Below, in pieces: positions 29,056 to 41,169 of a stretch of DNA of 64,000 nt. The notes beneath the pieces were generated by a model. That model saw only the letters and a program-made list of their open reading frames with translations, did no database searches and had not been told where the DNA came from. This stretch comes from Chrysomallon squamiferum (lineage: Eukaryota; Mollusca; Gastropoda; Neomphalida; Peltospiridae): NCBI GenBank assembly GCA_012295275.1, contig CM022671.1, positions 28,991,250-29,055,249 of the forward strand, written 5' to 3'. Position 1 is the first letter of the stretch; each line of letters begins with the position of its first letter. The position numbers and the translations under genes were made by a program.

Positions 29056-29312
29056 AAAGACATGAAAGAGAAAACCCACTGACATCACTCCTAAGTGCCA
29101 CTGTTAACAATCAGCAATAATGATAATTTTTCATGCACCATCCCACAAACAGGAAAACAAAAGTCACATCCTTCGTTAAACAGATCCCATTAAACACTGA
29201 ATGAAATGGCAAACAATCCTGTGAGAGTAATGACAAGGATTGAACCTGAAGCTAATCATACCTAAATCTCGTGCTTTCTGACCATTCACCCACTTGGAAT
29301 CCTCCTTTCAGG
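29056..29312 (-). mobile_element. Degenerate tRNA-derived SINE
   Basis: GAGAAAACCCACTGACATCA, AACAATCAGCAATAATGAT, CATGCACCATCCCACAAACAGG, AAGGATTGAACCTGA and CGTGCTTTCTGACCATTCACCC follow the recalled family order (GAGGAAACCCGCTG, GATTAGCAGCAAGGGATC, ATGCACCATCCCACAGACAGG, GGGATCGATCCCAGA, GAGCGCTTTACCACTGGGCT). The right end is the tRNA-like head read backwards, so the element lies on the minus strand. Strongly mutated and inactive. Confidence 0.7.
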
Positions 29313-29719
29313 CATAACTTGCTTGCATCATCTGTGTGTGCAACAAATGGCCAAGAAGAAAAAGTCATTTAATTTGCACAGAGCAGGATAACAAATATTT
29401 ACTTTTAATATGCCGCCATCAATTCGCTGTGTTAACATTCACTTGGAGCTGAATAACCAACATGTCCCACGTGAGTGTTGAACAAATGAATTAGAGAACA
29501 CACACAGAGAGCTCAGTACAAAAAAACATTTTATCTCATGTTGAAGCATCACCAAACCATTTTAACTGTTTTTCCTCTTTCTTCATTAAATACAGAGATG
29601 AAAAGGAAATTTCCTTTTAATCTCGAAACATACGTTTTTGCTGAAGAAATATTGTTAAGGCTGAGTGATCTACTCTTCTAAGAAATACAACTATCCCAAG
29701 ACTGTGGGATCAGTCCTCA

Positions 29720-29990
29720 TCAATATTTTACAGTAGTAGAAGTAGTAGTAGTAATAACAGTACTAACAGTTGTACTACTAATAATAACAATAACAGTAAT
29801 AAAATCATGGTAAAAACAACACAAAAACACACAAAAACAAACATAAATAAATAACAATGATAATAATAAAGATGATGACTATCATAGTAAACACAGTATA
29901 TTAACAACAACTAATAATAATAATAATAATAACAATAATAATAACAATAACAATAATAAAATAATAATAATAACAATAATAATATATGTA
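29720..29990. repeat. Compound trinucleotide region (TAG/AAT/AAC)
   Basis: TAG units near 29735-29752 followed by AAT/AAC-rich sequence to about 29985. Confidence 0.85.
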
Positions 29991-31617
29991 TCCCATGTTT
30001 GACATTTAACAGTATAACAGTCACAGAGTGCACTAGTGTTGGTGTTGAATAAAAACTAATTTCAACTGAAACCTTGTAAAAGCAGTGCCAGTGTTTGCTT
30101 CTTTTTCAAAATGTCCTAGTTCAGTTATTATTTCAACAGGTTTTCAATCTCCACTACACTTCTACCATTGCCATCACTTAATCAGATATCTGACAGCAAA
30201 AAGACTTCAGTTTAAAAACAACAAAAAACCAACAACTGAATAGAAGGCGTAAAACAAAATATCAACAACTAGTTTTGATGGAAACTTTTAACACATTACG
30301 CATGGTGGACATTCTGTCAAAAGATTACCTCACAAGGAAAATTTATAAAAATATTTTTTAACAATGGAGGTCTGAGCAGGAAATTCAGTATTCAGAGCAC
30401 TCCTGGAGAGAGCTGGGTCACTAGATAAATCCCCAATAATGCACCGGTTGGGTTATTTTCTTATTCAATCCAGGCTTACATGATTAGCATATCAAATAAC
30501 ATGCGACAGCCATCACCAAGCTTTTCACGCTTGTCACCCACATGACTTCCATTCTTGATCTCCATTAAACAACATCCCCCACTTCGTTCCAGCCATTATT
30601 CCATAAATGTGTAAGGAATTTTGACTTACAATGCAGACTGAGTGAATCACAGAAGCATCAAATTAATTTTTTTTTTTATCACCACATTAGAAACTTTCCA
30701 TTGCTCCCTAGGGGACAATACTGCCCACTTTTAGGAGTCACTGGTATGTGATATACAATGGAAAAAGTGTTTATTAAAAAAAAAAAAAAAAAATCTTTTA
30801 CTTCCAGTTAGTTAGAGTGGTTAGTGATGTGAATGCAGATGGTTTCCTCTTTTTTACTGTTGTAGCAGGATACAGAGCTAATAACCAGGAATATACTGAC
30901 AAGTTCTAACACAATATATTAATTTTTTTTACTCCATTATTTAATAATTCAGTTATTTATTTATTAATTAATTAATTTATTTATATCTTCATTCAGGTTT
31001 ATTTTATATGTACATTCATTTATATATTCATTCATAAATTCATTTCTTTATTCATTTTTTATTCATTAATATATTCACTAGTCGATTTACTCATGTATTC
31101 ACTTGTTTATTCATGCATTCATTTGCTCATTCATACATTCATTTCTTTATTCATTAATGTATTCACTGGTTGATGTATTCATATATTAATTTGCTCATTT
31201 ATGTATTCATTTATTTATTCATTAATATATATTCATTGGTTGATTTATTCAAGTATTCATTTGTTGATTCATCATTCATTATGATTAATATAACCTACAA
31301 AGAAATGCAGAAGAAAAAGATAATCGTCTGAATTAAATCTGACTTGTAATGAATCTGATATGCAGTGCAGGTTATATAAACTTTAACAGGATCTAACACA
31401 ATTAAAAAAAATAATAATAAAAATAAAAATTAATTTAAAACCCATAACTAATGATTCGCAAGATGCAGTGATTACAACCTGACTGTAAGCATTACAGCTC
31501 TTACCTAGTTTAACATTACAGTACCAGTCATCCAAAGCTAAATCATACTTTCTCTACTCCTAGTTCTAAATCATCACACTTCGACAGTACTGGTGGACTG
31601 GCTTTGGTTCAGCTCAC
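29991..31617. other. Giant intron around the SINE copies
   Basis: Unique sequence from 30000 to 30650. 30920-31280 is built of ATTCATTTATTCATTAATRTA-like tetranucleotide-derived sequence (TTCA/TTTA). No supported exon until 31618. Confidence 0.4.
30376..30520 (+). mobile_element. Degenerate tRNA-derived SINE, opposite orientation
   Basis: TTCAGAGCACTCCTGGAGAG, AGCTGGGTCACTAGATAAATCCCC, GGTTGGGTTATTTTCTTATT and GATTAGCATATCAAAT correspond to the complement of the same SINE (AAGCGCTCGCTTGATGCGCG, CTGGGATCGATCCCC, CATTGGGCTATTTCTCGTTC, GACTGGTATATCAAAG, as recalled). The tRNA-like head is at the left. Confidence 0.65.
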
Positions 31618-31830
31618 CAGTGTTAATATTCACCAGTGTCTTCTGATCTGTGTGATCAGCAGTGTTAAATTTCAATTTGGTTCCTACATAATAAATGCTT
31701 GGAAAAAATAATGGGTTCCAGTGTGGGCTGTTCAGATGATAGTTTCCATAAGAAAGGCTGACACTACTGAAGCCCACGTGTAATGAAATATTAATAAGAC
31801 CTTCTGGAAGGACAATAGTTTCCAAGCTGC
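31618..31830 (-). CDS. Orphan exon-like open frame, unknown product
   Basis: After a TTATTTTCCTACAG acceptor comes an open frame of 213 nt to an AACACTG|GTGAGC donor, phase 1-1. If the donor is ignored, the frame continues to a TGA at 31574-31576. The peptide is mixed in composition rather than repeat-derived, with stretches such as IVLPEGLINISLHVGF and NSPHWNPLFFPSIYYVG. It fits no CaMKK segment I know. Its phase does not fit between the neighbouring CaMKK exon candidates, which need phase 2; it could only follow a phase 1 donor such as that at 41076. A second good donor (CTAG|GTAAGAG) lies at about 31505. It may be an alternative terminal exon, a piece of another gene or an old insertion. 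Confidence 0.3.
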
Positions 31831-33149
31831 CTGTAGGAAAATAAGGTCAGTTGTGAAACAAGTGCTTTTAGGTCTCTTCGTTGTTTTTTCAGATTGTTTG
31901 TTTCTGGTATTGATGAAGTTATTTTTATATATATTTTTTTTATTTATATTTTTTATATTTATTTTACTTATATTTATTTATTTAGTTAGTTAGTTAGTTT
32001 GTTAGTTACTTAGTTATTTAGTTACTTAGTTGTTTGTTTGTTCTTGTTTGTTTTGTTTTTTTGTTTTACAAAATTACATGCTATACTATACTATATAAAT
32101 TGACTACAATATAATAACTTCACTATACTACAGTGTCTTAAACTTCACTAAATTTCACAATACTACCCCACATACTCTACTATCCCACTCTGTACTGTCC
32201 AACACAACATTTATATTCTTTATGTTTAAATTATTTATTTCATTTTAAAAAAATATATATATATATATATTATTATTATTATTTTTTTTTTTTTTTCACT
32301 TAATTATTATTATTATTATTTTTTTTTTTTTTTTCTTGTCTGTATGTACTTTTTGTTTGTTATTTATGAGGGTCATGTGAGTATGTTTAATAATTTTGCA
32401 ATCAAAAACAAAACTGCTCTTTTTAATTTTAAGAAATTCATAAAACATGTTAGTGCATGAAGTGCAAGGGATTTTTTTGAAGTATAAATATATTAATAAT
32501 GATGGATATATATATATATATATAATTTATATATTTAAATTCTTCACTTATCTATAACAATTAATTTCTTAATTTTAAAAATTTATTGCTTTTATTCATT
32601 TTTATGAACTATTTACGGTTATAATTTTTCTGTTGAATTTTTAAATTAATATTTTTTTTAAATATTTTTTTTTTTTGTTCTGCTTTTTGACATTTAACAA
32701 TTGAAATAGATTAATAACTATTATGAAGATAAGTACAATGATTAAAAAAGTTTTTTTTAAAAATGAATATCCAAGTTTTTATTATTATATTCTTTATTTT
32801 TTTTATTTTTTATTTTAATTTCCCATTAATTAATATATTTTCAGCCATTAAATTTTTTTATATGAAATATAGGTAAAAACATTAATAGGTTATTTATTTT
32901 AAAAAGTTAAAACACACATATTATACAATTAAGTGCAGTACCTCATGAAGTACAGTTTCATACATATGTAAAGTAGCAAAATAAATATGGTGTCATCAGT
33001 ACTGGTTTTAATGAAACATTATTGTTGTTGTTGTTGTTGTTGTTTGTTCTTGTTCTTAATATTATTATTGTTATTGTTTTTGTTTTTATTACTATTATTA
33101 TTACTATTACTATTATTATTATTATCACTGTTATTGTTGTTCATTGTTA

Positions 33150-33198
<49 letters not shown>

Positions 33199-34145
33199 GT
33201 GCTGTATTAAAAGGAAATGAAAACAAAACAGCTTAGTGTTCTATAAAAATTGTTAAATACATTTATATTAGAAAATAAGAAAGAGACAGATATACAGACA
33301 GACATGAGAGAGAGAAACAGAGAGAGAATGAGAGATAGAAAGTAAGAGAAAGAAAGACAAAAATACAGAGAAACTTACAATATCAATGTTCTGAAAACAC
33401 TAAGGAATTTATTAATAATTTACAACAAGAATGTCAAATGTTAAAACCATTGTGATTGTAAAACCACTGTACATTCAGTTAATGTATATGTGAACTGTAA
33501 ACATCTCTAATTGTTTGTGTCTACACGTGTTTTCATATGCATGTAAAGCAGATGAATTTGGGGTGAATAACCCGTAATTAGAACACTCATCAACCTATAT
33601 GTATTATCACAGTTACTTTTAACATGTAAGTTTGCCATTACAAGCCAACTTGAACCTCTAAGAATGGAGAGAAAGCTGTTAAATGTTTCCACAGAACTGA
33701 TTATTACTACTTGAAAACATGTTCAGGAGAGAAAAAGACAACAGCACTGACATTAAATGCTGGTTTAGTAAATTCAACATGTCTAATACATCCAGTAATA
33801 GCAATATGCAATGAAGATTAAATAATACTGATATACAACAGAGGTGAAATAAAAATGTATATCAAATAAATGTGACACAAAAGCTAAAAAAAAAAAAATT
33901 AAAAATAAAAGGGATAGATCCCAAAGATAAAAATAAACTATTAAGAAATGTAGATAAGATAAACATGTAGGTGAAAAGGAGTCCAAAAAAAAAAAATTTT
34001 AATTAATAGAAATGCAAATGAAAGGAATTGAAATAAAACTCATACATACAGCATGTAAAATAAAACTGGCATATAAAACAGATGTAATAAACATGATATG
34101 TAATACAGGTAAAAAAATAAAATACTATTTAATAAAGTGTCTCAC
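31831..34145. other. Giant intron, right part
   Basis: Very AT-rich. It includes a TAGT run (31980-32030), TA runs (32254-32270, 32509-32526), a TTG/ATT compound array (33021-33197) and an unremarkable AT-rich stretch up to the cassette exon donor. Confidence 0.5.
33021..33197. repeat. (TTG)n/(ATT)n trinucleotide array
   Basis: TTG units, then mixed ATT/ACT/TTG, then a clean ATT run. Confidence 0.95.
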
Positions 34146-34187
34146 CTGTGTGACGATGCATGCATTGACATTTTCTCATCAGCACAA
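34146..34187 (-). CDS. CAMKK: Candidate 42-nt cassette exon of CaMKK
   Basis: A pyrimidine tract of almost pure T and G ends in GTTAG (acceptor). The next 42 nt are open and are followed by CACAG|GTGAGA (donor). Phase 2-2: one base, 13 codons (CADEKMSMHASSH) and two bases. The exon can sit between 36900-36984 and 7168-7885 or be skipped without breaking the frame. Included, the junction reads ...GEIS-CADEK...SSHR-NCHFD. Skipped, it reads ...GEIR-NCHFD. I recognise no domain. The evidence is splice-site quality and phase match only, and a 42-nt open stretch is not remarkable alone. Confidence 0.5.
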
Positions 34188-34440
34188 CTAACAAAAACAA
34201 AAAAAACAACACAACAGTGAGCAGGTGAGACAACAGCTGCAACAACAACAGCAATACATATTACACAACCTACACAGTGAACAATAAAACAGCATTTACA
34301 GATATTTACATAATTTATATACTGATATACAATCAAAGTTGTTTATGCAATTTACTTAAAAACTAACGTACAGTCAATAATTAAAAGTCAGTTAGCATAC
34401 TAAAATAATACATGTAAACTGTATATTTACTAACATGCAT

Positions 34441-34590
34441 AATTATATATATATATATATACACACACACACTGAAATACAGATTTTTATATAAACATAC
34501 TTAAACTAAGACATACACATACATGCATACATACATAAATACATAAATATATGCACACATAGTCACACACACACACACACACACACATAC
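34441..34590. repeat. TA / CA / CATA microsatellite cluster
   Basis: Short TA and CA runs with CATA units, to the right of the candidate cassette exon. Confidence 0.85.
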
Positions 34591-34639
34591 ACTGAAACTC
34601 AAACATGTTCACCCACACTTAAACTAAGATATTCATATA

Positions 34640-34763
34640 CATGCATATATACATATATATATATATATATTCTGTGTGTGTGTATATATATATATATATA
34701 TTCTGTGTGTGTGTGTATATATATACATATATATATTCTGTGTGTATATATATATATATATTC

Positions 34764-34794
<31 letters not shown>

Positions 34795-34831
34795 TCTGTG
34801 TGTGTGTGTATATATATACATATATATATTC

Positions 34832-34866
<35 letters not shown>

Positions 34867-34868
34867 TC

Positions 34869-34910
<42 letters not shown>

Positions 34911-34912
34911 CC
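34640..34912. repeat. Compound array of (TA)n-TTCTG-(TG)n blocks
   Basis: Seven or so blocks, each a TA run, the bridge TTCTG and a TG run, with alternating short and long TG parts and occasional TACATA interruptions. The repeated bridge shows that whole compound blocks, not only dinucleotides, have been duplicated. It is almost pure alternating pyrimidine-purine sequence. Confidence 0.95.
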
Positions 34913-35059
34913 TGACAAACAAAATCTGTATATATCTTCACCTCTACACACAAGAACACCTGTACACATCCACACACGAACACACATGCACGCACACACA
35001 CAAACACACACACACACACAAACACTTATAAAAAAAATACTTACATATACAAACATACA

Positions 35060-35921
35060 CAAACTATATACTATATATTGATATATATTGATATATATAT
35101 ATATAAATGTTCATGCACAGCACAAGTCTGATAATAACTAAATATTAAAACGACATTCTACTACACAATAAACAGCACTTAACAATTTGCATGCCGAGCC
35201 CACCGTGAACAACACTGTGTTGACTGGTGACGAGAAAGCATTGACTGCTGAGTTTATTGCAGTGTGTTTAGTGAGTGTTCTTAACATCCATTACAAAGGT
35301 TTTAGTAAGTCTGGGTAACAGGTGCATAGAGATTTTATGTATGTGGCTTTATCTTTGTTGTATGTGTGTGTGTCTGTGTGTGTGTCTGTGAATGTGCGTG
35401 TGTGTGTAGATGGATGAATGGTTTATGTATGTATATATGTATGTATATATGTGTGCATGTATAAATAGATGGATGGATGGATGGATGGATTTTGTATATA
35501 TTTATATATAAGTATGTATGTATATGTGTATCTAAAGTATGTATGTATGTATGTATGTATGTATTATTATTATTAATAAATGTGCTTTTATGTCACATTA
35601 ATAAATTAACTCAGACAGTAAAATGAAGGTTGTACTTTTGTTCTACAAATCTTGAACTCAATCTAACTAGGCATTTTGTGCTTTCTACAAAATTGCCACA
35701 TCTGGTTTCTTGTTCACTTATTAAAGTTTGTTTCAGATTTATATTTTAAAAAATATTCCCATAAAGCATAAAATATGTTAATTATATATTAAAAAATGCA
35801 ATTAATTAAACTTAAACTTAAAAAAATAAAACATTAAATACTGTATCTGTGTCAATTTATAGGTACAAAATGTGGCAATAAAAATGGATGCACTGACCCA
35901 GTCTTTGGTGCATTTTTGATA

Positions 35922-35967
<46 letters not shown>

Positions 35968-35975
35968 ATGCTGGA

Positions 35976-36009
<34 letters not shown>

Positions 36010-36428
36010 ATTTGTAACAAATGAAAAAAAAAGACCATGAGATAACTGGCATGTTATGCATTGATTATGAACACTTATTGCAGTTTATTACAGAAAGAAT
36101 ATATAACAAAATGTATACATAAAGACAGACTGATTCAGAATTCTCAGCAATTTCTTGGAAGATTCAGGATTTCTGATTAAAGGGAAACTATCTTTGTAAA
36201 AGGGTTTAACTTTCATGATAAAATGAGTTTCATTGTAAAACAAAATGGTCACAAAATTTAAAAAAAAATTAAATTAAATTAAATTTTAATATTTTAAAAT
36301 AAAATATTGAAGAGTATATTCTGGATGTATCTCAATTTTTGATGAATATTTATTTTATTCTGGTTTTTATTTTTTAATTGCAGGCACAACCATAGTCTTT
36401 GATTGGTGATTCATGAAATTATCATTTC
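35060..36428. other. Intron between candidate exons at 34.1 and 36.9 kb
   Basis: Unique island at about 35170-35300; TG, GGAT and TATG microsatellites at about 35360-35570; AAT run (35926-35966) followed by poly(A) (about 35980-36007); AT-rich remainder. No exon seen. Confidence 0.5.
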
Positions 36429-36890
<462 letters not shown>

Positions 36891-36899
36891 AAAGCTTAC

Positions 36900-36984
36900 C
36901 TTATTTCTCCAATTTTTGGAGGTCTCCTGGCACGAGGTATGTACACCTGCAAAGGTTCAGGTGAAGAGCAGAATCCACTAGCAC
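36900..36984 (-). CDS. CAMKK: Candidate second CaMKK exon, basic proline-rich N-terminal peptide
   Basis: An 85-nt exon between a TTTTATTTTTACAG acceptor and an AATAAG|GTAAGC donor. It enters in phase 1 and leaves in phase 2. The entry phase fits the candidate start exon at 41076-41109; the exit phase fits both the 34146-34187 exon and 7168-7885. The peptide is [12 protein letters not shown] followed by [15 protein letters not shown]. The second part is strongly basic and proline-rich and looks like a short linear motif rather than a fold. I do not know it from other CaMKKs. The intron that follows turns into a long CA repeat (on the sense strand) within about a dozen bases. Confidence 0.6.
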
Positions 36985-37094
36985 CTGTAAAAATAAAATA
37001 AAAAATACTAAATTCATTTATAACAAACTAATAGGACACTCTATTTGAAATATCGAAAATTACTTAATATAGATATATGTGAATCTGTGTACAT

Positions 37095-37098
<4 letters not shown>

Positions 37099-37139
<41 letters not shown>

Positions 37140-37174
37140 TTTGTATATATATATATATATATATGGAAAAATGT

Positions 37175-37240
<66 letters not shown>
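37099..37240. repeat. (GT)n / (TA)n / (TGTA)n cluster
   Basis: A GT run (about 37099-37136), TA runs (37143-37164, 37179-37210) and TGTA units (37210-37238). Confidence 0.95.
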
Positions 37241-38092
37241 AATGTGTGTATGTATATATCTAGGTACATCAGAAAAACAAATTAAGTTATTCTGATTTTA
37301 TTGTTATTCATATCACTCATAAGAGCTTAAAAAAAGGAAGAAAATAAAATCAAGATCTTTGAAAAGGTACCAAGATGTTTATGATTGGTCAGTTACTGCA
37401 AAATTACGGTTTTTTATTTGATTTAAAAAATCATGTGTTTTTCAACACAAATGAAGAGGGAAAAGTGTGCACATTTTCTGGTGGACTTGCAATTAAAGTA
37501 ACCATAACTTTCTGAGAACGAAATCAATGTGACAGAATGAAAATAATGAAATAACAGCTCAAGGTGACAGAATGAAAATAATGAAATAATAGCTCAAGGT
37601 GACATTATGTTAGAAAAGGCACAGTCTTGCAAGGCAGCTGACGTGAAATTTCATCAAGTAAAATATTTTAACTAAAGTACTATCAGTGTTTCAAGAAAAA
37701 CGTTTCATAAATTGGTCATTTTTTTTTTTTTGAAAATCTTCTTTTTGTCAAATTTTTATAAAATTCTGCTCAGATGAAAACAAGACTAGTAGGACAACTT
37801 TCAGCAAAGTCTGAACTATGTCATGAAAGTGTTTCCTTTACAAGTTTCCAAAACTTTGGCCAGTTAGTGTAGTATCAAGATAGCCACTGACGTGCAAGGC
37901 AGAAAAAAAAGGTGCAAACAGTTTTCAAATGAAATTGGTCTGTCAGGACCTCTTTCTGGTATATACTGGTACATACATTTTATTCTGCTGTCTACAAACA
38001 CAAAATTGTAAAGGATAAATGCACACATGAACCTTCTTTCTTTTTTCTTTTTTACTTCTCCTACTTATTCATTCACTTTCACAAATACACTG

Positions 38093-38127
<35 letters not shown>

Positions 38128-38532
38128 ATGTATACAAACAACAAAATAAAAATACACTGTAAGTCATGAATTACCAACATCCACTTTTTATCTGACATAT
38201 ATTAAAAACAGTTGTGACCTGAAGGAAAATTAAGAACAAAAATCAAATCAGATATAAAATTAATTAATTCCAATCTGATTAGAAATTTATGGCAAAGTCA
38301 GCAATCATATGACAGCTGATATACTAAAACATTTCTCTGAAGTAAAAACGGCCAAAAAAAATAAATAAATTCAAAATCAGCCCCACATTACATAAACATA
38401 CAGTGATATCAAATTAAAATGAATGGACATTTCATAAAACATACATATAAACACGCACACACACACACAGACAGACAGACACACACACACATCTATATTA
38501 TTAAAAATATTTACAAAAAAAAAGAACAAAAC
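37241..38532. other. Candidate first intron, left part
   Basis: Mostly unique. At about 37525-37605 a 36-bp block (GACAGAATGAAAATAATGAA + ATAACAGCTCAAGGT) is tandemly duplicated. Short CA runs lie at 38098-38126 and 38457-38490. Confidence 0.5.
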
Positions 38533-38575
38533 CTGAATGCTCCATCCTCTCTTCATCAGAAATATCCGAATTCAT
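38533..38575 (-). CDS. Possible alternative start exon
   Basis: An ATG frame reading NSDISDEERMEHS leaves in phase 1 at CATTCAG|GTTTTG, so it could replace the 41076-41109 exon ahead of 36900-36984. The donor is poor beyond GT, and the frame runs on into a T-tract. The acidic peptide contrasts with the basic one of the other start exon. It could equally be a chance open frame. Confidence 0.2.
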
Positions 38576-38928
38576 CTTCACCTATCTGACAGAAACTACA
38601 GCCAACATTGCTATAATATTCACCACCAACAAGATTCAGTTTAAAAAAGTCTCTCGTTATATCATCTGTCAAGCATTAACTTCAGCCCAATGTTTTTGAT
38701 ATTGCTGTTTACTCTGTGCATTTCTTGTAATGTGTTTCTAGGTTCTTCATTTCATTTAAAGAAGAAATTGTAATGTTTGTCACACATCTGACCTAGGCTA
38801 CAGATCTCTGACAATGTTCATTTGTTGTTTCCTGTTGTGTGAGATAACTGTATATACCGTATACTTTATGTTTTACCTAAATAACTGTATACCATATATG
38901 GTATGCACAGGTATTTAGGTAAACCAAA

Positions 38929-38931
<3 letters not shown>

Positions 38932-38999
<68 letters not shown>

Positions 39000-39170
39000 T
39001 CTCTCTGTCTCTGTCTTTCTCTCTATCTCTATGTTTCTCTCTCTCTCTCTCTCTCTCCATATCTCTCTATCTCTGTCTGTCTCTCGCTCTCTCTCTCTCT
39101 CTCTATGTTTCTCCATTTCTCTCTCTGTCTCTGTCTCTCTCTCTCTCTATCCCTCTCTCTCAACCCTCTG
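38932..39170. repeat. (CT)n microsatellite, compound
   Basis: A pure CT run of about 60 bp (38932-38995), then duplicated blocks with CCATAT, CTGTCT and TATGTTT interruptions to about 39170 and a pyrimidine-rich tail to about 39300. Confidence 0.97.
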
Positions 39171-39409
39171 CCTCTTACTTTCTATCTCCCTCTATTTCTC
39201 TCTCTCTCACTGTTCCCACTCTCTTTACTTATCTTTCATTCTTTCAGTTCCCTGCAACTCCCTTTTCCCCATTCCTTCTTCTGTCTCTTTTTCTCTGCCC
39301 ACCCAACTAACTTTAATTCTCGATCTGATAACAACAACAAAAAAAAAAAAAAAATTATCCAATTCCAACCAGTGTGTCTCAGAGTACCATTTTCTTGCTA
39401 ATGAAATGA

Positions 39410-39680
39410 ATAGCTGGCTTGACAATTAAGTGGTGCAAATGCTGTCACACTGGAGGGCGAAACTGTGTTGTCTGCAGTGCAGTTAGTTACCGAGACAACT
39501 GACGTAGACTAATTATCTTTCACTTGTGTTATTTGGAGCTGAAGATGGCTGTGTCTCTACCCACCCCAGGGTGTAAGATGAGGCCGCCTGCTTGCTGACT
39601 GGGACAAAAGCCGCACAGAGCCCCAGTGTCTGCAGTACAGACAGAAAGGACCTCATTAACAACGTACTAAAAATACATAA
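39410..39680. other. Unique, more GC-rich island
   Basis: Non-repetitive block with GAGGGCGAAACTGTGTTGTC, ACCCACCCCAGGGTGTAAGA and AGGCCGCCTGCTTGCTGACT, about 1.4 kb downstream (gene sense) of the candidate start exon. No open frame with splice sites. A regulatory element is possible but unproven. Confidence 0.3.
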
Positions 39681-40615
39681 AGGACATTTTAGTTAAAGAT
39701 TTGGCCTTTTGGCAATTGTATCCCATTCTAACTAAAGTCCCCTTCAAGCAACCTTTTTTTTTCTTATAATAAAAATGCCTTGTGGTGGCAGTTATACTTT
39801 TCTGATTTTCGTTGCAATTTGGGGTAAACTTTTCCTGTTCCAACTCCTGGTCCATTTTGGCGAGTTATTTCAGTTCTGGTTACTGTAGTCTTGAAATATT
39901 TATATAACAATGTGGGAACAAATATGTTAATCTGAAGCTTCAGTGGACCAGTACATGTTAGCACATATATACACAAAACACACACACACACACACACACA
40001 CACAAACCTGTGTGTATTAATATACACTGAACAAACACAAAGTAAAATGTCATGGAGAATATAAATATAAACTGATTTAAAGAATATATTTAAAAAGTCC
40101 ATTTTTATATTAGATTGAAAATAATGAGATAATCCAAGATAATAATAATGCTTAAAAATATTAAATAAAAAATGTAAAATTATTATATATTTCTGAAAAT
40201 GTCATAACAGGAATACTTCCTTTGCTTTACAATTCATGTGATGTCATGCTGATCTTTATGTCTGACTTAACAGAGGAATTACATACAAAATCATTCAAGC
40301 AAATCAGTAAACTGTACAGGTAAGAAGTACACCAGGTAATTTCTGGGAACCTATGGGGAAGATTTTTATTTTTAGGTCACAGCAAGGATAAATATTCGCC
40401 TGTTTTTTTTTTTTTTTTTTTTTTTTTCAGCCAAAGCAAAGTTTTGAAGAATTGATACTCTGTGTTACAAGTTGTAACAGTTTTAGATGTTAATACAAAG
40501 TAGTAAAGTGAAAGTACATAAATAATTAAATGAGGCTTTCTCTGTTTTATTTATTTATTTATTACTATTGTTTTGTACTTTTTTGTTTTTACTGTTCTTC
40601 TTTATCACTGCCTTG

Positions 40616-40677
<62 letters not shown>

Positions 40678-41075
40678 GTTCTGTTTATTATTATTTTTTC
40701 CTCTGTAACTGGGTCTTAATATATGTCTGATGATTAAAGGCTGGTACATATGTGCTGAATGAATAAGTAAATGTATGAATAATAGCCAGCCTTTGAAGCA
40801 TTTTCCCAAAAAATAATATCTGAACAGATTAACAAAATATTAAAAAACCAAATATCCATTTTAATTATAGTATGGAGGATGGATGAAAAAACAGGCCTAT
40901 GAATGGATGGAAGAATAAATTCAAGAATAGGCAGATAAAAAGATTCACTGAAGGATGAATAAGCAAGGGTACAAAATTTTAATAATAATATTTGTAAAAA
41001 TAATACTGGATACAGACTACATTCAGACAATGAAAATTTTGAAAAATGAATATAAAAAAAAACACATTTACTTAC
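39681..41075. other. Candidate first intron, right part
   Basis: AT-rich, with a CA run (39977-40003), a poly(T) (40404-40427) and an ATT run (40617-40676). 40860-40960 has weak GGATGAA-type recurrence. No exon seen. Confidence 0.5.
40617..40676. repeat. (ATT)n microsatellite
   Basis: Clean ATT run of about 60 bp. Confidence 0.97.
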
Positions 41076-41109
41076 CTTTTTTAACAATGTGTTTTTCACC
41101 TGTAGACAT
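41076..41109 (-). CDS. CAMKK: Candidate start exon of CaMKK
   Basis: The coding part of a possible first exon: ATG followed by STGEKHIVKK and one base of a Gly codon, then a strong G|GTAAGTAAA donor. Walking back from the ATG in frame, a TAA occurs 15 codons earlier and no other Met lies between, so this is the first usable Met of its frame. It ends in phase 1, matching the 36900-36984 exon to give ...KKG-ASGFC. The peptide is too short to assign by similarity. The transcript start and any earlier untranslated exon are not visible; a short upstream frame starting ATGCAGAGT overlaps the presumed 5' UTR. Confidence 0.5.
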
Positions 41110-41169
41110 TGTACTCTTGTTTATCTCAGCTCGTTTGAGGTGAACAACAAGTTAATAAACAACTCTGCA

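Noticed and set aside
34599-35081. Tyr/Ile/Cys/Val frames around 34.6-35.1 kb
   Set aside because: TA/TG compound microsatellite in all frames and both strands.
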